Shown: positions 43,210 to 55,949, counted from the first letter of the stretch. The stretch: DNA of 64,000 bases from Cololabis saira (GCF_033807715.1 NC_084591.1:49974115-50038114), one strand, 5' to 3'. Notes: a model not told the origin generated them from the letters alone. A program made the numbers and translations.

Positions 43210-45085
43210 AGGCCCAATCCCAATACACCCCCTACTTTCTATCACTACACCTAAAAAAGAAGGGACAGATTTTAGGGCACTTGAAATCTTCCCAGGTCTG
43301 TCCCAATACTCCCCCTACTCCTACTTTCAGCACCACCCCTAAAATCAGGAAGCCCAGAGCTAAAAGCTGTTTTAATTTCCGCTGTAGCTGTTAATATGCC
43401 ACTTTATTAAGTTTTAATATTTTTTCAGGCGTAAAAGTAACCGTTAAGATCCCCAACCTGGGCTCAGTTTATCCAAATAACGCCTGTTAAGAAATTTTAT
43501 CCGATGTTTTCGGAGATGAGAAGAGCCTACGCCGTAGGGTACGTAACCTACGGCGTAGGCTCTGCATTGGTGTAACGTGGAACCATAAATCAGCCTTTAT
43601 TCTGGCGAGGTTTGAAAAAGACTTTGCAACAACGGGCAAACGAGTGATTATGTACATTCACTGAGTGTAATTATGAAAGTAAAATATATATTTCTCGCTA
43701 GAAATGTAATCAAAACGCATTTTTATGTAGAAACTAACTCAAAATATTGATTTTATTCACTAAAAAATAAGAAATGTCCGCCATGTTTTTTTTTTTTGAT
43801 TCAGTCTGCAAATGACGACGAAAAGCATTCTGGGAAATTTTTCTGGACCTAGATCCGCTAGTGAGGATCAGAAATCCCTCGCTTCGTGGGGCCAGATTGA
43901 TAGCCACTACCCTAGTTTTCTCCACTCCCCCTACAGTAGGTGGAAAGAGGAATTGGGACACCACTAACCTCACGAGAACGCGCACAATTAGGGGTAGGGA
44001 TGAAAACAAGGGGTAGTGTATGGAGCCAAATCAAGGCCAAAAGTTTTGCTAATTTGAAAATAAAATTTGAACCTGAAAATTCTTTTTTACAGTTTCAATT
44101 TTATTTTTTTCAGTATCAGATCTTTTTTTCAGTTTCAAATCTTTTTATTTCAGTTTCAAATCTTTTTTTCAGTTTCAAATCTTTTTTTTTCAGTTTCACG
44201 TCTTTTTTTTTCAGTTTCACTTCTTTTTTTTTCAGGTTCAGACTTTTGGCCCGGATCTGGCGTGGGGGGCGTGGCATCAACTGAGAGGGGCGTGGCATCA
44301 TGAGTGACAGCAGAACAGAGAAGGCGGGGGACGTTCCTCAGTCATGTTGCCTTCAGGAAACGTAGGTTGTAGAAGTTATCAGTAGAAGTTTGATTCAACA
44401 CTGTATATACACCATATTCACGTGATTGGCAGTGGAAAAAACTGATATTAGTGACACATTTCTGTTTAAAAAGCTGTTTTAGATCGTACTTGACACCAAT
44501 CGCAGTATAAAAGCAATAAACTATGCAGGTGTACAGTTCAACAGCCAGACTTTAAAGTTTGACATTTCCCACTTCCACATACTACCAAGTACGGTCTAAA
44601 ACAGCTTTTTAAACAGAAATGTGTCACTAATATCAGTTTTTTCCACTGCCAATCACGTGAATATGGTGTATATACAGTGTTGAATCAAACTTCTACTGAT
44701 AACTTCTGCAACTTATGTTTCCTGAAGGCAACATGACTGAGGAACGTCCCCCGCCTTCTCTGTTCTGCTGTCACTCATGATGCCACGCCCCTCTCAGTTG
44801 ATGCCACGCCCCCCACGCCAGATCCGGGCCAAAAGTCTGAACCTGAAAAAAAAAGAAGTGAAACTGAAAAAAAAGACGTGAAACTGAAAAAAAAAAGATT
44901 TGAAACTGAAAAAAAGATTTGAAACTGAAATAAAAAGATTTGAAACTGAAAAAAAGATCTGATACTGAAAAAAATAAAATTGAAACTGTAAAAAAGAATT
45001 TTCAGGTTCAAATTTTATCTTCAAATTAGCAAAACTTTTGGCCTTGATTTGGCTCCATAGTAGTGATAGTATTGGGACAGGGCCT
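43210..45085. mobile_element. Host element with TAA duplication, carrying a large palindrome
   Basis: AGGCCCAATCCCAATAC at the left and GTATTGGGACAGGGCCT at the right, flanked by TAA (43207-43209, 45086-45088), PIF/Harbinger-like. A 'ttatggttccgcg'-family motif (43520-43605) and the palindrome 44019-45059 are inserted in it. Without them it would be about 800 bp. Confidence 0.75.
44019..45059. mobile_element. 1.04 kb near-perfect palindrome (foldback element)
   Basis: Left arm 44019-44490 from 'tatggagccaaatcaaggcc' is the reverse complement of right arm 44586-45059, with very few mismatches. The loop is about 95 bp. 'gtagtg' lies on both sides as a likely 6-bp duplication. Near-identical peptides are predicted from both strands because of the symmetry. 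There is no transposase. Confidence 0.9.
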
Positions 45086-45438
45086 TAAAGATGCATCGCA
45101 GATTTCACACGCGACTGCGTGAAATGAGCAAAACATTACTGATTGAGGTTTCGGCCGGCTTTGTTTTCTAAAACAGAGCATCTGCACGTCACCCGGCTCA
45201 CTGCACGGCTACTACAAAGCATCATGTTCCAGAAATACCAGGGATATTTACGGCTGACATGAAATATTGTTTCCGACTGACACCACTTGACCTGGTTCTT
45301 AGACAACCGAGCCGCTGGCGGGACGTGAAACATCAGCCCGGCGGGACATCCGGACTTCATTAACACCCTTTCAAGTTGGCCATTGATCGTCTGCTGCGAG
45401 CTGATTTATATCAGTTAAAAATGTAATGATCAGATTTC

Positions 45439-45466
45439 CAGCAGCAGCAGCAGCAGCAGCAGCAGC
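45439..45466. repeat. (CAG)9 trinucleotide run
   Basis: Short CAG repeat in a lonp2 intron, not within any coding exon. 45090-45670 otherwise shows no recognised feature. Confidence 0.9.
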
Positions 45467-45675
45467 GTAGCGGCGACCAGCTGGGACTAACACAGAACAC
45501 ACACTTGGGTGTTTCCACTCACTGGGATGAATACGGCAGCGTGTGTTGAGACTGATTGACAGGTCTGTCAGGACTCAGACCATCACCGTCCGGTCTGACC
45601 CGGGTCAGACCCGGGTCAGGGGGGATCCGTCTCGGTGCAGAGAGACTGCTGGCAGCTCGCCGCCATGTCTGCAGT

Positions 45676-46560
45676 CAGTACTCGAGTTGTAAAAAACAAT
45701 CAGGGGGGATGGTGGATTTTATCATATGGGGACAGATCATTTGTGCTGATTACAAATAATATAATATATTACAAATAATAGCAGTGACCAAAACACCTGC
45801 AGAAATACTGCAGGAATGACATAGCAGCAGTTAAATGCAGCCTTCTGTAAGCTTTAAATATCCACTGGGCTTACATCAAATACATCAAAACACAACAATA
45901 AAAAACACTTTTCTGAATTTATCAATATGACTCTGTCCTTCACAGGATAAGTAAAATGGATCACTGCAAAAACTCACAATCTTAACAAGAATATTTGTCC
46001 TATTTCTAGTTAAAATGTCTAATTTTAGTAAAAAAATCTCAATGCACTTAAAACAAGCCTCATCACTGGAAAAAACAACAATTTTCACCTGTTTCAAGTA
46101 GATTTTCACTTGAAATAAGTAGAAAAATCTGCCAGTGGAACAAGATTGTTTTGCTTGTAATAAGAAGATAAATCTTGTCCCACTGGCAGATTTTTCTACT
46201 TATTTCAAGTGAAAATTTACTTGAAACAGGTGAAAATTGTCAAATAAGTAATTTTTCTGGTGTTATTTTTCTGGTGATGACTCTAAATGTTGAAATAGCA
46301 GTAAAACCACATCCATTGATGAAATGACATAAGGGATGGAAAGGAGGGATGACAGTTTTACAGGGGGGATGATTTGGACCGTTTTTATTTCAGGGGGGGA
46401 TGATTTGGATCGTTTTTATTTCAGGGGGGATGATTTGGAGCGTTTTTATTTCAGAGGGGATGATTTGGATCGTTTTTATTTCAGGGGGGATGATTTGGAG
46501 CGTTTTTATTTCAGAGGGGATGATTTGGAGCGTTTTTATTTCTGGGGGGATGATTTGGAC
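45676..46560 (-). mobile_element. hAT-type element, right end replaced by a 32-bp minisatellite
   Basis: It starts CAGTACTCGAGTTGTAAAA and follows 35480-36534 closely. The segment 'ggggggatgatttggatcgt' plus 'ttttatttca' is then repeated about seven times (46357-46556) and the right terminus is missing. Confidence 0.75.
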
Positions 46561-46917
46561 TGAATGCATGTTCTCCACCAGGAAAACAGCCGTTAGCTGG
46601 AGCTGATGTTTCACACGACAACGCAGAGAAAGCTGGATCTGAGCAGCCGCTTGAGGGGGAGCGATGCCAAATAATGACATCTCGGCAGGTTTATACAGAA
46701 TGGCCAAACATAACATCTCCTGGTACTTTCTACAGATGTGCACACTACTGAGTTACCCCTTTAAGATACTTCTATTATAGGAGAGCAAAAATCAAAAATG
46801 TAATTTTGATTGTAAAACATTTAAACTTACAAATCCAATCACATCTCTTGAATAGATACATATAAAACTTATTTCATTATTATTAAATAAATAAATAATG
46901 TAGATAGTATATGGGTA

Positions 46918-46924
<7 letters not shown>

Positions 46925-46978
<54 letters not shown>

Positions 46979-47300
46979 TATATTAATATTTATATTATAT
47001 ATATATATATAAAAATGGTTATTGGTGTAAATTATGATAACTATACATTGTTTGAATTTGTTGATGTTATAAAATGTATGAATATTTGTTTTTATTTATA
47101 TCTTAATGTTAAACGGAATTACTTTTAATTTTTTCTTAATTTTCTGTTTTTCCTTTCTTTTTTTTTTACAGTATATGCTACCTCTTAGGTTTGCTTTAAA
47201 TGTTTTGTTGTAATGTACTGTGCATTATGTGTCGGACCCCAGGAAGAATAGCTGCAGTTTTGCTGTAGCTAATGGAGATCCACATAAAACTATATAAACT
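46925..47300 (+). repeat. (AT)n run and probable LINE 3' tail
   Basis: 46925-46973 is an AT microsatellite. 47225-47300 ('ggaccccaggaagaatagct' then 'gctaatggagatccacataa') resembles the 3' end of a common fish LINE. 47300-48095 holds nothing I recognise. Confidence 0.45.
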
Positions 47301-48099
47301 ACATATCTTAAAGAGTTAAAAGTAAAAAAAAAAACGGCAGATGTATCTATGAAGGAAAAAGAATGCTTAAAGACATTTTACTGTTTTAAACAGCAGTCTT
47401 GATCATTTATTTACAAGGTGTACCTGATTGTGTCATGAGGCTTCAGTCCATCATGTGTTCTGGATTGTTGTTAGTATGAACCATAAAATAGATTACTGCT
47501 AACCTGCAGTTCATCTAAATACTGGACATCTATTTCCAGTGTTCAGTGTTCCAGTAACAACAATAACATCTGCCCCGTCATTTCTCTCTTCTTCACTTTA
47601 TTGGTCCTTTTTTTCCATCGTAGAAGCTTAATAAAAAGACTGCAATAACTGTGACCTCCTAGGTCTGAAAGTACGGGGACCAACCAGTGAGTTCATGGCA
47701 CAGCGAGACTAACAGTCACACAATCCATGAATGATCCAATAACATCCATACAAAATTAAAAAATAGGACTCATATTTCAATCCTTGCAGTCCTTATTAAT
47801 GCATCTCATCAAGTGGTCATTTATTGGCTATTTCTATTCAAGGGACAGTTCATCTTTGATTTAACTATCGAGTGCAACCCAGAAATAAACGTGTGAAATA
47901 AAATTTTAGTAACTTACCGTGAGTCCGTGTGAACGGAAGTGACTGCTCCATTCACAAGTCCAATCAGACTCAATTAAAAACTGTTTTGTGGCTGACACTG
48001 AATTATCATCCAGTTCATCGTGTTTGAGATTGTATCGTGAACAAAGCTTGTGATTTACACCAGTACTTTTTGTCCAATTATGGCTGGGTTGGGTATGAC

Positions 48100-48700
48100 T
48101 GGGTTGAAAACAATCGATTTTCCGATTCTAAATCGATTCTCGTATTAATTCCTAAAAATCGATTTGTATGTCTAAAGATTGATTTTTTTTCCATCATTAC
48201 ATTACAACTTATGGTATTTTTTTGTTTATGCCCAAAAAAGGAATGTTTTGTTGGACAACAGAATAACTTATGCCATGTTTTTGCCTTTAAATATGTTTAA
48301 AGGTATGAAAACATTAAAGTTTTCAGTTATAACTGCATAAATTGTCTATATTTCATTTCTTTATACACTGTCTTGGGGTTACATTTGCATAAAATGCTAA
48401 AAACCAGATTCTCAAAAATTTTAAACCGAAATAGAGCGAAAATGGAAAAGATTTGAACGGAATGTGGGAAAAAATAAAACCGATTTCATCCGTCGCTGTT
48501 TCCTCCCTGTATCTGTTTGGTAATTCTACACGATGTTTCTGAAAGAAGTTCTATCAGCATTTTGGGAGCTGATTGGTCCTTACAGCATCATTAGCTGCCG
48601 AATCAAATCGAATCAAATCGAATCAAATCTTGATAATCGATTCTGAATTTTAAGAATCGGAATCAAATCGATTCTTGACATTTTAATCGATCCCAAGCCC
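48100..48700 (-). repeat. AT-rich dispersed element (inverted copy of 12010-12720)
   Basis: Same ordered blocks as 12010-12720 on the opposite strand, bounded by runs of AATCGATT/GAATC. It lacks the mini-MITE insertion present in the other copy, so it shows the empty state. 48700-49670 shows no gene I can support. Confidence 0.6.
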
Positions 48701-49681
48701 TTTACGGGACACAAATCATTTCCATGTTATCCAGGTCTACAGGAATAACTCATCAGTTGCATATTTATTTACTCCAGTTTAGGAGTGTTCCTAATTTCTA
48801 GTAAATTAAATAATAACTTATATAATATAGCATCTATTAACCGATAAAAGAGAAACACCACAAGCCTACTTGAATGTCATAAAAATACAAATGACCACAG
48901 ATGAAGTTGCGATTACTCCGTTACCCTGGATTCACACTGAAGGCACCACAGGCGTCATGGGCGTCCGGTTGCCATTCATTTTCTCTGAAAGCGCTGCGAG
49001 AGGCGTCTGAGGCCACGGAGGTGTTGGAGGCGTCCGGAGCTTCAATTTGAAGTTGAAAAATCTCAACTTTATGCAAATGAGCAGCAGCGACGCCGAGGCA
49101 GCGTCCAATCACAGACCAGGATTCCCAAAGCGAGAAGCCTCAATGCAGATTGTACTTTCATGTTCAAACAAACGTACACTCATTCACATGCGTACAGGAG
49201 CAGAGCTGTGCACTAACAAACTTATTTTACCAGGAATTCATATATTTCATCCAGCAAACTGACATTTTTGCTGATTTGACTGCCGTTTTTACCTGAACTG
49301 CTCATGTGAAACACGTATCTGATGGTTGAGGAGCTGGATGGTCCCAACGATTTTATTTGTTACATCGATCTAACGCAAAATGATTAAAAACTGTGCCTAT
49401 TAATCACAAAACACAGTTTAAACAATATGACCCAATCCGCTGGGACCCGGTGTGTCAGTGTTCACCCAGACAGACTGCAGCTTCACCGGGACCAACGATG
49501 ATGGTTGATGTTGATCCAGGACCAACCTGGTTAAGGATCAAACTCACTCTTTTCTACGCGGAAATAACGCTAAAATATAAAGAAGGCTTGCCAAAGTGTG
49601 ATCCAAATGGCGGAAATAGGAAACTGAAGATGTGCAGCTATATATAGATATATGTAGACTATAGCAAAGATACTCTATAGA

Positions 49682-50839
49682 CAGGGCTGCACATAATTAT
49701 TTTGGTCTGGTGCTCAGAGGAGCCCCTGGATATGTGACTTGGGGCTCCAAAAACGCGGTGACCCGTCTCGCCGGATCGATAAAAGAGGGATGCAGGAATA
49801 AGTTATAGGCAAAACGATATTTATTCACGTATAAAGATGAATTAACAAATTATGGTGCGTGGTATGGTGCGTAGAAATAAAGGACGCCCCGATTTCAGCA
49901 GCGCAGGAGCCCAAAAAAAGCCCCAAAACTTCTAAACTGCATAAAAATGTGTTTATTTTATATGAAAAAACTTGTTCTTTAATAGCATTGAACTTGCATG
50001 ACTGTACAGACAGCCAACCATATAGCAGCTGAAATAGACTCCTAGGCTATGTATGTCCACATCAGCCAAGGTGTAGAATATTGTTACAGGTGAAGAATAT
50101 GGTGTAAAAGTTAACTTATTTCAATAATTCAACTACAATTTGGTGTAAAAGTTAACTTATTTCAATAATTCAACTAGAATTTGGTGTAAAAGTTAACTTA
50201 TTTCAATAGTCAACTAGAATATGGTGTAAAAGTTAATTTATTTCAATAATTCAACTAAAATATGGCGTAAAAGTTAATCTATTTCAATAATTCAACTTAA
50301 AAGGTGAAACTAATATATTACCTAGTCTTATTACATGCAAAGCAAGATATATTGAACCTTTATTTGTTATAATTTTGATGATGGAATTGTTTATTGATTT
50401 CATAAAATATTCTCTAATTTATTTTTTATTTGGGGTTTTCATAAACTGTGAGCCATAATCAGAGAGCAGCGTCTTGTTGGTGCAGGAAACTGCTGCACGC
50501 AGTGACAGACACTGGCTGATTTATGGTTTATGGTTTATTTTATTTATGGTTTGTTCAGTAAAGCTGATCCTTACCTCTCTTCCTGCCCAACCCACCGCCG
50601 CCACGATCATGGAGGGGGAGTAAGGACGCGCTGTGATTGGCCAGTACCAACTTTGAGTGGGAGTTCTGGGGGAAACCTCTCGCAATAGATTTTTTAATAT
50701 TAGTTTTCTGGTCTGGCCACAACCAATAATATGAGCCCCAGCTGTTGGTACGCAAAAGCGCTTCGCAGCACAAGATTGACAGCGCACTGAGGATTTTGAC
50801 GGCGCATGCGCTCTGGCGGCACACTTATGTGCAGCCCTG
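49682..50839. mobile_element. hAT element with 8-bp target duplication TCTATAGA
   Basis: CAGGGCTGCACATAA and the mirrored TTATGTGCAGCCCTG bound 1158 bp. The duplication TCTATAGA is perfect (49674-49681, 50840-50847). Inside is a roughly 58-bp repeat ('ggtgtaaaagttaacttatt', five units, 50100-50290). No intact transposase frame is visible. Confidence 0.88.
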
Positions 50840-50849
50840 TCTATAGATA

Positions 50850-51510
50850 ACGCATTACCGTTTCTGCCAATGGCGTGGTCGCCCCTCTCCCCACATCGTT
50901 TTAAAACATAGAACACTAGATACAGTACAACTTTAATATTTGGAAGTGTTGTGAACGAGATACAGTACAACTTTAATATTTGCGCCTTATTTTGCCGCTC
51001 GTTTTTTTTTTATCTGCTACTTTAATGTCTGATATCAACCCAGTACAAGATCATCGGATCAGTCTAATATTCTTTTTTTCCATTCCAAAAAGACTTCAAT
51101 AATAACAATAACAGTATTATTAAGCAAAGAAGCAGGTTTTATTTTAATTTTAAATTTCAGTTTATCCGATGGGAAAACGGCGTTGGCAGTTCTGCAGTGA
51201 CCGACGACTCTAAATCTCTGACTCACCACCAGAGAGGAGAGCTATGTATTATTATTATATTATATTATTAGCTATGAGAGCCAAATCTGGCGAGAGTGTG
51301 TTGCTCAGACAGAGACAGGTCTCAAACAAAGTTAATTTTCTCCTAATCTGTCGGTCTGAAAATTTCCATTTTGGTGTCAGAATGTTCAGAAGGTTTGTGG
51401 CTTTTGAAAAATGGGTCCCATATTTACTTAGGTTATTATGGGGCGAAGGAATTGGTAATAATCTGTGCTCACGTTCACTTTTCCCATAGGACTCAATAGA
51501 CTCAGGACCT
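50850..51510. repeat. Dispersed repeat shared with 3084-3560
   Basis: Longer copy of the unknown-class repeat, with an inserted 'attattattatattatatta' stretch and a duplicated 'agatacagtacaactttaat' block. 51520-51823 contains two tandem 'gccccgcccactgcag' motifs and no gene apart from the adjacent lonp2 exon. Confidence 0.65.
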
Positions 51511-51823
51511 GCCGTTAGCCTACTAAAGGGGCGGGGCAGTGGGGAAACCCACGTGACACAGATACAGGAAACACAAGCGTAGTGGGGTAGTTTATAGAAC
51601 GTCTCTGACTATATGCACTTTGTTCCCTCCAGTTCTGCAGCTTGAAAGCCCCGCCCACTGCAGGCCCCGCCCACTGCAGGCGTCGACAGACTTTAGCAAG
51701 CAGCAGTGCAGGAGTCCCGAGTCTCCACAGGCCATTTTGGACGCTTTCAGTGTGAATCCAATGACTTGATCTGTGGTGTCCAGCAGAATCCTGCATCTCC
51801 CAGCCCAGGTTGTCCCCTCTCAC

Positions 51824-51948
51824 CTTCCTCCGGAGCCACACTCTCCGTCCTGGGGAGTCTGCGGCCCTCAGCGACCCTCACGGCCACCGCTCGGCAGAGG
51901 GCCCCGATCTTCCTCTCCAGAGACCGCACGCCGGCCTCCCGGGTGTAC
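51824..51948 (-). CDS. lonp2: lonp2 exon, end of AAA+ small domain
   Basis: 125-nt exon, acceptor GTCTCTCCCAG, donor GTGAGA. Joined to the upstream exon it reads (R)YTREAGVRSLERKIGALCRA then VAVRVAEGRRLPRTESVAPEE. 'YTREAGVRSL' is the conserved Lon sensor-2 region at the end of the ATPase module. It starts in phase 2 and ends in phase 1. The following intron is 14.7 kb and holds most of the mobile elements of this window. Confidence 0.94.
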
Positions 51949-52143
51949 CTGGGAGAGACGCAGACATTAGTAACACCTTTATTCCACATATTAAAAACAT
52001 AACAAAGATAGGTATTCACCATCTTAAGAACAGCGAGAGTCTGCGCGTTTCTCTCTCAGGCTAGTACGGAGGTGCTAATGCTTTTATCTTATGTCGTTTC
52101 GATTATTGTAATGCCTGCTCTCTGGTCTTCCCAAAAAGAACAG

Positions 52144-52381
52144 TGTAGCAAGGCTAGTGCTACGGGGGTCACCCGACAGGACAGAGGACACAAGGTTTAG
52201 TGCAGGAACTCCTTTATTTCACCCAGACACACGTGCACCAGCAGGACCTTCAGCAGAGCCCTCTCCCAGCAGACCTCTTGCTGGTGTACAGCTGCTCTTT
52301 ATGACGGCAGGCAGGGTGGAGAGGCTGATTGGGCACAGGTGTGCCCAATTAGCTGAGTGGCTGCTCCTCCACCCTGCCACA
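52144..52381 (-). mobile_element. Solo LTR related to 38327-39622
   Basis: TGTGGCAGGGTGG... to ...CTTGCTACA on the minus strand, with AATAAA and CATAAA boxes in the same places as the 239-bp LTRs of the compact element. It is clearly diverged from them. No internal region is attached. The 5-bp flanks (AACAG/AAATG) match only partly. It lies inside the LINE ORF. Confidence 0.75.
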
Positions 52382-52700
52382 AAATGTATAACCTACAACT
52401 ATTACAGAATTCAGCTGCACGCGTGCTGACGAGGACCAGAGGGCGGGAGCACATTACACCTGTTTTAAAATCGCTGCATTGGCTCCCCGTGCACTTCAGG
52501 ATCGATTTTAAGGTTCTTTTACTAGTTTTTAAGTGTTTTAATGGTCTTGGGCCTTCTTATTTGTCTGCACTGCTTTTACCCTATCGACCCTCGTGGACCC
52601 TGAGGTCCTCCGGCCTTTTAATAATACCAAAAGTTAGAACCAGGACACACGGGGAGGTTAATTCAGTTATTATGGTCCCCGATTGTGGAACAGCCTCCCG

Positions 52701-55260
52701 GAGAACCTCAGGAGAACCTCAGGAGAACCTCAGGAACCTCAGGAACCTCAGGCGAACCTCAGGAGAACCTCAGGCGAACCTCAGGAACCTCAGGTGAACC
52801 TCAGGAGAACCTCAGGAACCTCAGGAACCTCAGGAGAACCTCAGGAGAACCTCAGGAGAACCTGAGGAGAACCTCAGGAGAACCTCAGGAACCTCAGGCG
52901 AACCTCAGGAGAACCTCAGGAGAACCTCAGGCGAACCTCAGGAACCTCAGGTGAACCTCAGGAACCTCAGGAGAACCTCAGGGGAACCTCAGGGGAACCT
53001 CAGGGGAACCTCAGGAGAACCTCAGGGGAACCTCAGGAGAACCTCAGGAGAACCTCAGGAGAACCTCAGGAGAACCTCAGGAACCTCAGGCGAACCTCAG
53101 GAGAACCTCAGGAGAACCTCAGGCGAACCTCAGGAACCTCAGGTGAACCTCAGGAACCTCAGGTGAACCTCAGGAACCTCAGGAGAACCTCAGGGGAACC
53201 TCAGGGGAACCTCAGGGTAACCTCAGGAGAACCTCAGGGGAACCTCAGGGGAACCTCAGAAGAACCTCAGGGGAACCTCAGGGGAACCTCAGGGGAACCT
53301 CAGAAGAACCTCAGGGGAACCTCAGGGGAACCTCAGGGGAACCTCAGGAGAACCTCAGGAGAACCTCAGGCGAACCTCAGGAACCTCAGGAACCTCAGGA
53401 GAACCTCAGGGGAACCTCAGGAACCTCAGGAACCTCAGGAGAACCTCAGGAGAACCTCAGGAACCTCCGGAGAACCTCAGGAGAACCTCAGGGGAACCTC
53501 AGGAACCTCAGGAGAACCTCAGGGGAACCTCAGGAACCTCCGGAGAACCTCAGGAGAACCTCAGGAACCTCAGGAGAACCTCAGGGGAACCTCAGGGGAA
53601 CCTCAGGAGAACCTCAGGCGAACCTCAGGAGAACCTCAGGCGAACCTCAGGAGAACCTCAGGGGAACCTCAGGAACCTCAGGAACCTCAGGAGAACCTCA
53701 GGGGAACCTCAGGAACCTCAGGAGAACCTCAGGGGAACCTCAGGAACCTCAGGAGAACCTCAGGGGAACCTCAGGAACCTCCGGAGAACCTCAGGAGAAC
53801 CTCAGGAGAACCTCGGGGGAACCTCAGGAACCTCAGGAGAACCTCAGGAACCTCAGGAGAACCTCGGGGGAACCTCAGGAACCTCAGGAACCTCAGGAGA
53901 ACCTCAGGGGAACCTCAGGAGAACCTCAGGGGAACCTCAGGCGAACCTCAGGAGAACCTCAGGTGAACCTCAGGTGAACCTCAGGTGAACCTCAGGCGAA
54001 CCTCAGGAGAACCTCAGGAACCTCAGGAGAACCTCAGGAACCTCAGGAGAACCTCAGGTGAACATCAGGAGAACCTAAGGAGAACCTCAGGAGAACCTCA
54101 GGAACCTCAGGGGAGCCTCAGGAGAACCTCAGGAACCTCAGGAGAACCTCAGGGGAACCTCAGGAGAACCTCAGGAGAACCTCAGGTGAACCTCAGGAGA
54201 ACCTCAGGAACCTCAGGAGAACCTCAGGGGAACCTCAGGAGAACCTCAGGAACCTCAGGAGAACCTCAGGGGAACCTCAGGAGAACCTCAGGAGAACCTC
54301 AGGAACCTTAGGAGAACCTCAGGGGAACCTCAGGAACCTCAGGGGAACCTCAGGAGAACCTCAGGAACCTCAGGGGAACCTCAGGGGAACCTCAGGGGAA
54401 CCTCAGGTGAACCTCAGGAGAACCTCAGGAGAACCTCAGGAACCTCAGGAGAACCTCAGGGGAACCTCAGGAACCTCAGGGGAACCTCAGGAGAACCTCA
54501 GGGGAACCTCAGGAACCTCAGGGGAACCTCAGGAGAACCTCAGGGGAACCTCAGGAACCTCAGGGGAACCTCAGGAGAACCTCAGGGGAACCTCAGGAAC
54601 CTCAGGGGAACCTCAGGAGAACCTCAGGGGAACCTCAGGAGAACCTCAGGTGAACCTCAGGAGAACCTCAGGAGAACCTCAGGTGAACCTCAGGAGAACC
54701 TCGGGAGAACCCCGGGAGAACCTCAGGCGAACCTCAGGAGAACCTCAGGAACCTCAGGAGAACCTCAGGTGAACCTCAGGTGAACCTCAGGAGAACCTCA
54801 GGAGAACCTCAGGAGAACCTCAGGAACCTCAGGAGAACCTCAGGTGAACCTCAGGTGAACCTCAGGAGAACCTCAGGAGAACCTCAGGAGAACCTCAGGA
54901 ACCTCAGGGGAACCTCAGGAGAACCTCAGGGGAACCTCAGGAGAACCTCAGGTGAACCTCAGGGGAACCTCAGGAGAACCTCAGGTGAACCTCAGGGGAA
55001 CCTCAGGAGAACCTCAGGGGAACCTCAGGGGAACCTCAGGAGAACCTCAGGTGAACCTCAGGGGAACCTCAGGAGAACCTCAGGAGAACCTCAGGAGAAC
55101 CTCAGGAGAACCTCAGGGGAACCTCAGGAGAACCTCAGGAGAACCTCAGGGGAACCTCAGGAGAACCTCAGGGGAACCTCAGGAGAACCTCAGGGGAACC
55201 TCAGGAGAACCTCAGGGGAACCTCAGGGGAACCTCAGGCGAACCTCAGGGGAACCTCAGG
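52701..55260. repeat. 2.56 kb minisatellite, unit GNGAACCTCAG, seeded from LINE codons
   Basis: Units are 11 bases (GAGAACCTCAG, with the second base variably A, G, C or T) mixed with 9-base GAACCTCAG units, roughly 240 in all by my estimate. Three 11-mers make 33 bases, so all three forward frames spell the same peptide, RTSGEPQENLR. The array starts exactly at the LINE codons for PENLR and is followed by AAETVD, the next LINE codons. The many repeat frames here are not genes. Confidence 0.95.
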
Positions 55261-55949
55261 GCTGCAGAGACTGTTGATGTTTTTAAAAAGAGGCTCAAGA
55301 CCCATCTCTTTAATCAGGCTTTTAACTGACTCATTTAACTCTTTATACTTTTCTATGCTCACCCCTATTTTTATTGGATCTTACTACTCTGTCTTATATT
55401 AATCTTTAGTTTAGTTTATCCTGTTATCTCATTGTTTTATCTCAATGTTATATTTAAATGTTTTAGTCGTTATTTATGGTCTATTTTATACATTCTATTG
55501 TTTTATACTCTCAGTTTCTAATATCTTGCTTTCTAGACCTACTCTTAGGATTTTACGTTATACTGTACTTCTATACTTTTTTAGTGTGTATTTTAACTTC
55601 ATAGCCTCTTATCCTGCTTTCTTTTAGCTTTTTAGCTTTGTGCTGCATTTTTATGCATGAAAAGTGCTATACATAATACTAATAACGTTCAGGAGAGATG
55701 GGGTGTCTGGTGCTGGGCGTGGAGCTGCCGTCACTGAGCCGTGGTCACAACGCTGCACCAACATGGGAACATTTTCTCACAAACAAACTTCCATCACCAC
55801 CAGAATAAACGCCTCCTCTTTGACTCGTAACCATAGCGATCCCTCCTGGTTGTGAAAGTGACTGGGATCTTGTGGAAGTCGTGCTTGATATAAGACAAAA
55901 CCTACGGAAGAGTATTAGGGCCAGGCAGGAGAAAAATAAAAATAACATT

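Larger units (their letters stand above)
52005..55690 (+). pseudogene. LINE ORF C-terminus and 3' end, interrupted by an LTR and a VNTR
   Basis: 52085-52140 encodes FDYCNACSLVFPKRT and 52384-52680 continues NLQLLQNSAARVLTRTRGRE, HITPVLKSLHWLPVHFRIDF, KVLLLVFKCFNGLGPSYLSA. A frameshift precedes WNSLPENLR (52683 on). The final codons AAETVDVFKKRLKTHLFNQAF resume at 55261, followed by an AT-rich 3' UTR to about 55690. A solo LTR (52144-52381) and a minisatellite (52701-55260) split the ORF. The homologous block closes LINE families A and B, so this is the same broad clade. Confidence 0.8.

Noticed and set aside
44067..45011. Two similar Phe/Ser-rich proteins on opposite strands
   Set aside because: Produced by the palindrome; the runs are TTTTTCAGTTTC repeats.
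52701..55260. Long open frames of RTSGEPQENLR repeats, or a CRISPR-like array
   Set aside because: The 11-base unit has no stop in any forward frame, so frames are automatic. There are no spacers, only direct tandem units.
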